From RGIG4097 sp964550635 (GTDB lineage Bacteria; Bacillota; Clostridia; Christensenellales; CAG-917), in NCBI GenBank assembly GCA_964550635.1, contig CAZJZV010000020.1, positions 1-26,022 of the forward strand: a stretch of 26,022 nucleotides of DNA, read 5' to 3'. The notes below the pieces were generated by a model that did no database searches, was not told where the DNA came from, and saw only the letters and a program-made list of their open reading frames with translations. This document shows, piece after piece, positions 22,864 through 26,022 of this stretch. The position numbers were made by a program, and so were the translations under genes. The stretch's first letter is position 1. Every line of letters starts with the position of its first letter.

Positions 22864-24531
22864 ATGGAAAAGACATGGTTCAAGGAAATGAGCGTTTATC
22901 AAGTGTGGCCCCGCTCCTTCAAGGACGGCAACGGCGACGGTATCGGCGACGTGAAAGGCATTCTTGACAAACTCGACTATATCAAGAGTTTGGGTGTTGA
23001 CGCAATTTGGTTTTCACCACTCTACGCTTCCCCCCAAAAGGACTACGGCTACGACATTGCGGACTACTACAATATCAATCCCGAGTACGGCACTCTCGAC
23101 GAATTTAAGCAAGTCATTGACGGCGCACATGCTCGCGGTATCAAGATCATAATGGACCTTGTCATCAACCATACGTCCGACCAACACGAATGGTTCAAGA
23201 AGTCCGCGGCGGGCGATCCGAAGTATAAGGACTATTATATCTGGCGTCCAGGCAGAGGCAAAAACGGCAAGAAATTTCCCAACAACTGGATGGCGACTTT
23301 CCCCGGTGACGGTTGGACGTACAACGAGCAGAGAGGGGAGTATTATCTCCACTTGTTCGCGGTCGAGCAACCCGACCTCAATCACGACAACCCCGCCGTC
23401 AGAGAAGAAGTCAAGAAGATTATGCGCTTCTGGCTCGACCTTGGCATAGACGGTTTCAGAGAAGACGTCATCACCTACATTTCCAAAACCCCGGGACTTC
23501 CCAACGGATTCCCCCTTCCCGTCATGCGCGGAATGGAACACTATTCTCCCGGTCCCAACCTTATCAAATACCTGTCCGAATACCGCGAAGTTCTCAAGGA
23601 ATATCCCGACAGAATGCAACTCGGCGAAGCGCCTATGATGACTCCCAAAAACGCACTCAAATACGTCGCGGGGGACAATAAGGTTTTGGATATGATGTTC
23701 GGTTTTCAACATATGGAAGCGGACTGCATCATCACGAGTTATCTGCACACTCCGTTCAATCTCGTGAAACTCAAGAAAATCTACAAGAATTGGCAAACCA
23801 CTCTTCTTGAAAAAGGCTGGAATACCAACTATATCGAGAACCACGACCAACCGCGTATCATCTCCCGCTACGGCAGTGAGAAGTATCGTTTTGAAAGCGG
23901 AAAGGCGCTCTGCACAATGTACACTTTCTTGTCAGGCTCTCACTTCGTCTATCAAGGACAGGAAATTGGCATGAGCAATCTCACCTTCGAGAAGTGGGAT
24001 GATTTCGTGGACGTCGCGACCTTCTCCACAAGAAACATTTTCAAGAAACTCCGCATATTCCGCGACAAGACCATATTCAAAATGGCTTGCTACGCCGCCC
24101 GCGACAACGCGCGCACCCCTGTGCAATGGAGTGCGGAAAAGAACGCAGGTTTCACGACCGGGGATACGACGTGGTACACCGTCAATCCCAACTATCCCGT
24201 AGTCAACGTTGCGTCCCAAGAGAACGATCCCGACTCTCAACTCAACTTCTATCGCAAAGCGATAGCGCTCCGCAGAGAGAACAAGGAAAGCGCAATCTAC
24301 GGCAAATTTGAACTTCATCTGCCCCGCGACAAACGCTTGTTCGTCTACGACAAAATCGGCGAAGACGGCTCCAAACTCACCGTCGTCATCAACTTGTCCG
24401 AGAAAGAAGTTTCCGCAAACAAGGTGAAGAAATTCATCGACGGCGGAGCGAAAGAAATCCTTTCCAACTACAAGGGCGAAATGGGTAGCGTGTTGAAACC
24501 CTACGAAGCAAGAGTATATAAAACTCTCTAA
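22864..24531 (+). CDS. GH13 alpha-glucosidase (oligo-1,6-glucosidase type)
   Basis: This 555-residue cytoplasmic glycoside hydrolase releases glucose from short alpha-linked oligosaccharides. It has a GH13 TIM barrel with the calcium-binding-type loop DGNGDGIGD (21-29), DLVINHTSD (98-106) with His103, the nucleophile Asp201 in GIDGFREDVI, the acid/base Glu255 in QLGEAP, and His327-Asp328 in IENHDQP. Val202 directly after the nucleophile is the residue associated with alpha-1,6 rather than alpha-1,4 preference in this subfamily. Glu200 replaces the methionine most common in GFRMDV. There is no signal peptide. The ribosome site GGAGAG is good, and the gene sits 70 bases after gyrA with only a terminator between. 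Trehalose-6-phosphate hydrolase is the main alternative. It could process sugars imported by the MFS transporter, but the link is speculative. Confidence 0.9.
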   Translation: MEKTWFKEMSVYQVWPRSFKDGNGDGIGDVKGILDKLDYIKSLGVDAIWFSPLYASPQKDYGYDIADYYNINPEYGTLDEFKQVIDGAHARGIKIIMDLVINHTSDQHEWFKKSAAGDPKYKDYYIWRPGRGKNGKKFPNNWMATFPGDGWTYNEQRGEYYLHLFAVEQPDLNHDNPAVREEVKKIMRFWLDLGIDGFREDVITYISKTPGLPNGFPLPVMRGMEHYSPGPNLIKYLSEYREVLKEYPDRMQLGEAPMMTPKNALKYVAGDNKVLDMMFGFQHMEADCIITSYLHTPFNLVKLKKIYKNWQTTLLEKGWNTNYIENHDQPRIISRYGSEKYRFESGKALCTMYTFLSGSHFVYQGQEIGMSNLTFEKWDDFVDVATFSTRNIFKKLRIFRDKTIFKMACYAARDNARTPVQWSAEKNAGFTTGDTTWYTVNPNYPVVNVASQENDPDSQLNFYRKAIALRRENKESAIYGKFELHLPRDKRLFVYDKIGEDGSKLTVVINLSEKEVSANKVKKFIDGGAKEILSNYKGEMGSVLKPYEARVYKTL

Positions 24532-24547
24532 ATCGACAATTTCCGAC

Positions 24548-24578
24548 AAACTGCGCGGGCTTTTTCCGCGCAGTTTTT
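24548..24578 (+). terminator. Terminator of the alpha-glucosidase gene
   Basis: AAACTGCGCGG (24548-24558) and CCGCGCAGTTT (24566-24576) form an 11-bp stem with a seven-base loop and T tail. Confidence 0.92.
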
Positions 24579-24657
24579 CTTTGTCTTGAATGGGTGATTA
24601 TCGGGCGAAACGGAATTATTTTTCTTGTTCACGGCTATGAATTTTTTTGCAATCGGA

Positions 24658-24716
24658 GGCGGATAACGGTTTTTTGTGGCGGATAAAAATTTTGTCGTCA
24701 GGGGCGGATAACGGTT
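24658..24716. repeat. Three direct repeats of GGCGGATAA upstream of rpsF
   Basis: GGCGGATAACGGTT occurs at 24658-24671 and 24703-24716, with GGCGGATAAAAATT at 24678-24691 between them. On the minus strand each reads TTATCCGCC, two bases from the DnaA box TTATCCACA. No gene is visible in 24579-24806; the remainder is AT-rich. Confidence 0.6.
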
Positions 24717-24806
24717 GTGTTTTCCGCACAAAAACTGCTATCTATATAGGTATATCAAAACTTTTTTGCGTTTTTTACTTTACTTTTTCTTTTATATATT
24801 ATATCA

Positions 24807-24834
24807 TTGTCAAGCACCGAAAGCGGTGTATAAT
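24807..24834 (+). promoter_or_regulatory. Promoter of rpsF-ssb-rpsR with palindrome in the spacer
   Basis: TTGTCA (24807-24812), a 16-nt spacer and a perfect TATAAT (24829-24834) precede the operon. The spacer contains CACCG/CGGTG (24815-24819 and 24824-24828) around AAAG. The leader then has TCTCC/GGAGA around GAAA (24839-24852), followed by AAAGGAGG. The leader hairpin could be tested as a site for feedback by S6:S18. Confidence 0.75.
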
Positions 24835-24877
24835 CCTTTCTCCGAAAGGAGACACAAGTCCAAAAGGAGGTAATGCT

Positions 24878-25156
24878 ATGAATAAGTACGAAATTCTCTA
24901 CATTATTCGTTGCGACATCGACGATGACCAAAAACAAGCAGTCGTTGACAAGTACGAGCAACTTGCATCTTCCATCGGCACTCTTATCGACCTCGACAAG
25001 TGGGGCGTTAAGAAATACGCCTATGAGATCGACAAGAAGACCGAAGGTTTCTACGTTCTTATGAACGTCGAATGCACGGTTGAAGCACGTGACGAAATCG
25101 ACAGACAAATGGGCATTGATGACAACGTCGTAAGAAGTATGTTCATCAAGAAGTAA
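24878..25156 (+). CDS. rpsF: 30S ribosomal protein bS6
   Basis: bS6 binds the central domain of 16S rRNA in the small ribosomal subunit as a heterodimer with bS18. The 92-residue product starts MNKYEILYIIRCDID, has the family's LDKWGVKKYAYEI strand and FYVLMNVE segment, and ends VVRSMFIKK. ATG 24878 is chosen because AAAGGAGG lies 7 nt upstream. The open frame extends further upstream, but those codons overlap the promoter and encode no family sequence. It is first in the conserved operon rpsF-ssb-rpsR, with ssb 19 bases downstream. Confidence 0.96.
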   Translation: MNKYEILYIIRCDIDDDQKQAVVDKYEQLASSIGTLIDLDKWGVKKYAYEIDKKTEGFYVLMNVECTVEARDEIDRQMGIDDNVVRSMFIKK

Positions 25157-25175
25157 GACAAGACAAGGAGTAAGT

Positions 25176-25565
25176 ATGAACAAAGTATTTTTGATTGGTA
25201 ATTTAACGAAAGACCCGGAATTGTCTACTACTAACAACGGCGTTAAATTCTGCAAGTTCACGATTGCAGTTTCAAGAAATTATTCCAAAGACGGCAAGAG
25301 AGAGACCGATTTTCTCCCCGTCGTAGTATGGAGAGCACAAGCAGACAACTGCGCAAGATACCTCAAAAAAGGCAGCAAAGCGGCAATCTGCGGTTCAGTC
25401 CAAACCCGCAATTATGACGGCACCGACGGCGTTCGTCGTTTCGTGACCGAAATCGCGGCAGACGAAGTCCAATTCCTCTCCACCCGCAACGATGACGAAA
25501 GAGAACTCAATAGCGGAGTCGATTTCGACGAACTCCGTCCCATTGACGAAGACCTTCCGTTCTAA
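25176..25565 (+). CDS. ssb: Single-stranded DNA-binding protein
   Basis: SSB coats single-stranded DNA during replication and repair and recruits partners through its acidic tip. The 129-residue protein starts MNKVFLIGNLTKDPEL and contains the OB-fold landmarks KFTIAVSRNY, DFLPVVVWR and FVTEIAADEVQFL. It ends with a short linker and the conserved tip DEDLPF. It is shorter than many SSBs because the disordered linker is only about 20 residues. AAGGAG lies 6 nt before ATG. Its place between rpsF and rpsR is the standard arrangement and indicates the replicative SSB rather than a phage or plasmid copy. Confidence 0.96.
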   Translation: MNKVFLIGNLTKDPELSTTNNGVKFCKFTIAVSRNYSKDGKRETDFLPVVVWRAQADNCARYLKKGSKAAICGSVQTRNYDGTDGVRRFVTEIAADEVQFLSTRNDDERELNSGVDFDELRPIDEDLPF

Positions 25566-25589
25566 TCGAATTATTAAGGAGTTATAAAC

Positions 25590-25847
25590 ATGGCAGATAC
25601 AAATAACGAAGTGAAAGCACCGCGTCCCGTAAAACGCGCACCCAAAAAGAAAGTATGCCTTTTCTGCGTTGAACATATCGACGAGATAGACTACAAAGAC
25701 ACCGCGAAACTTCGCCGTTTCATCACCGAGAAAGGCAAAATCCTTCCCCGCAGAATGAGTGGCGTATGTGCAAAACACCAACGCGGTCTCGCAACTGCTA
25801 TCAAGAGAGCAAGAGTTATGGCTCTTCTTCCCTACAAAGCAGACTAA
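25590..25847 (+). CDS. rpsR: 30S ribosomal protein bS18
   Basis: bS18 binds 16S rRNA with bS6. The 85-residue protein has a basic N-terminal extension and then KVCLFCVEHIDEIDYKD, the conserved GKILPRRMSGVCAKHQRGLATAIKRAR core and MALLPY near the end. Cys-X2-Cys in CLFC together with Cys and His of GVCAKH make it the zinc-binding form, which could respond to zinc supply. AAGGAG precedes ATG by about 9 nt. It is the last gene of the operon and is followed by a strong terminator. Confidence 0.97.
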   Translation: MADTNNEVKAPRPVKRAPKKKVCLFCVEHIDEIDYKDTAKLRRFITEKGKILPRRMSGVCAKHQRGLATAIKRARVMALLPYKAD

Positions 25848-25860
25848 TCGAAACAAACGA

Positions 25861-25890
25861 AAAAACGGATTTACTTCTAAATCCGTTTTT
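25861..25890 (+). terminator. Terminator of rpsF-ssb-rpsR
   Basis: A perfect 13-bp stem (25861-25873 with 25878-25890) has a CTTC loop and T tail. It is symmetrical enough to act in both directions. Confidence 0.95.
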
Positions 25891-25938
25891 TATTGCCTTT
25901 TTTGATAGCAACGCAAAGATTTTTTATCTATGCAACGC

Positions 25939-25968
25939 AAAAACACCGCCAAACAGGCGGTGTTTTTT
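25939..25968. terminator. Second terminator hairpin
   Basis: AAAAACACCGCC (25939-25950) and GGCGGTGTTTTT (25956-25967) form a 12-bp stem with loop AAACA and a T run. It may back up the operon terminator or end a minus-strand gene beyond the window. Confidence 0.88.
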
Positions 25969-25978
25969 TGTAACACAA

Positions 25979-26001
25979 AACCACCAGATAGTCTGGTGGT
26001 T
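25979..26001. repeat. Perfect 10-bp hairpin at the window end
   Basis: AACCACCAGA (25979-25988) and TCTGGTGGTT (25992-26001) are separated by TAG. There is no T run on the plus strand; on the minus strand it is followed by TTG, so a leftward terminator is weakly possible. A hairpin at a mobile-element end (IS200/IS605 style) is an alternative that cannot be judged without the sequence beyond. Confidence 0.45.
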
Positions 26002-26022
26002 CAGTAGAGGTTTACCGGTGAA

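Noticed and set aside
24647..24877. N-terminal extension of rpsF
   Set aside because: It covers the promoter and AT-rich leader. The bS6 family start and a strong ribosome site are at 24878.
24841..24877. Defined S6:S18 leader RNA motif
   Set aside because: A hairpin is present, but I cannot match the known motif with confidence from sequence alone.

Overview
The window looks like a replication-origin-proximal chromosome segment of a low-GC, Gram-positive, Spo0A-bearing bacterium, most likely an uncultured gut-type member of the Clostridia. The markers are rsmG-parA-parB, dnaN, dnaA, recF, gyrB-gyrA and rpsF-ssb-rpsR, together with Spo0A, strong GGAGG ribosome sites, a BspA-like leucine-rich-repeat surface protein and a GLUG-repeat secreted protein. 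The lineage is inferred from gene content only. No rRNA, tRNA, CRISPR array, transposase gene or prophage gene was recognised.

Layout. 1-464: 3' end of a BspA-like surface protein, convergent with a pfs-luxS operon (minus strand, 594-1759) of the activated methyl cycle. 1897-4105: MFS sugar-type transporter and rsmG, one nucleotide apart. 4124-4360: an array of twelve small DNA hairpins at nearly constant spacing. 4473-6208: parA-parB. 6209-6418: candidate oriC with DnaA boxes. 6419-10641: dnaN, dnaA and recF, each behind its own promoter and with dnaN before dnaA, the reverse of the usual order. 10634-11599: putative heavy-metal (Mn-type) exporter overlapping recF. 11596-12333: spo0A on the minus strand, sharing its stop with the exporter. 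12658-13131: small zinc-ribbon protein with a very acidic tail. 13134-13839: gene-free, repeat-rich stretch with a second, inverted hairpin array. 13846-18052: lipoprotein plus a 1203-residue secreted protein, AT-richer and probably accessory. 18141-18278: two inverted DnaA boxes and an AT tract. 18279-22793: gyrB-gyrA. 22864-24531: GH13 alpha-glucosidase. 24878-25847: rpsF-ssb-rpsR, followed by stacked terminators.

How the genes work together. Most of the window serves chromosome replication and partition (DnaA, DnaN, RecF, gyrase, ParAB, SSB). Pfs and LuxS act consecutively on S-adenosylhomocysteine. The transporter and the alpha-glucosidase could act in the same oligosaccharide pathway, but they lie 20 kb apart, so this is only a guess.

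Main unusual signals. (1) Two arrays of mini-hairpins whose loops almost all read GNA or GNNA, mostly closed by C-G, separated by a conserved ATATCAC-like spacer. (2) Four genes (MFS, parA, dnaA, recF) that lack a Shine-Dalgarno site and have a -35/N17/-10 promoter whose -10 ends 6-7 nt before ATG, which predicts leaderless mRNAs. (3) Swapped dnaN/dnaA order, with DnaA boxes before dnaN and again before gyrB. (4) A degenerate GyrA-box and an altered DnaA Walker A motif.
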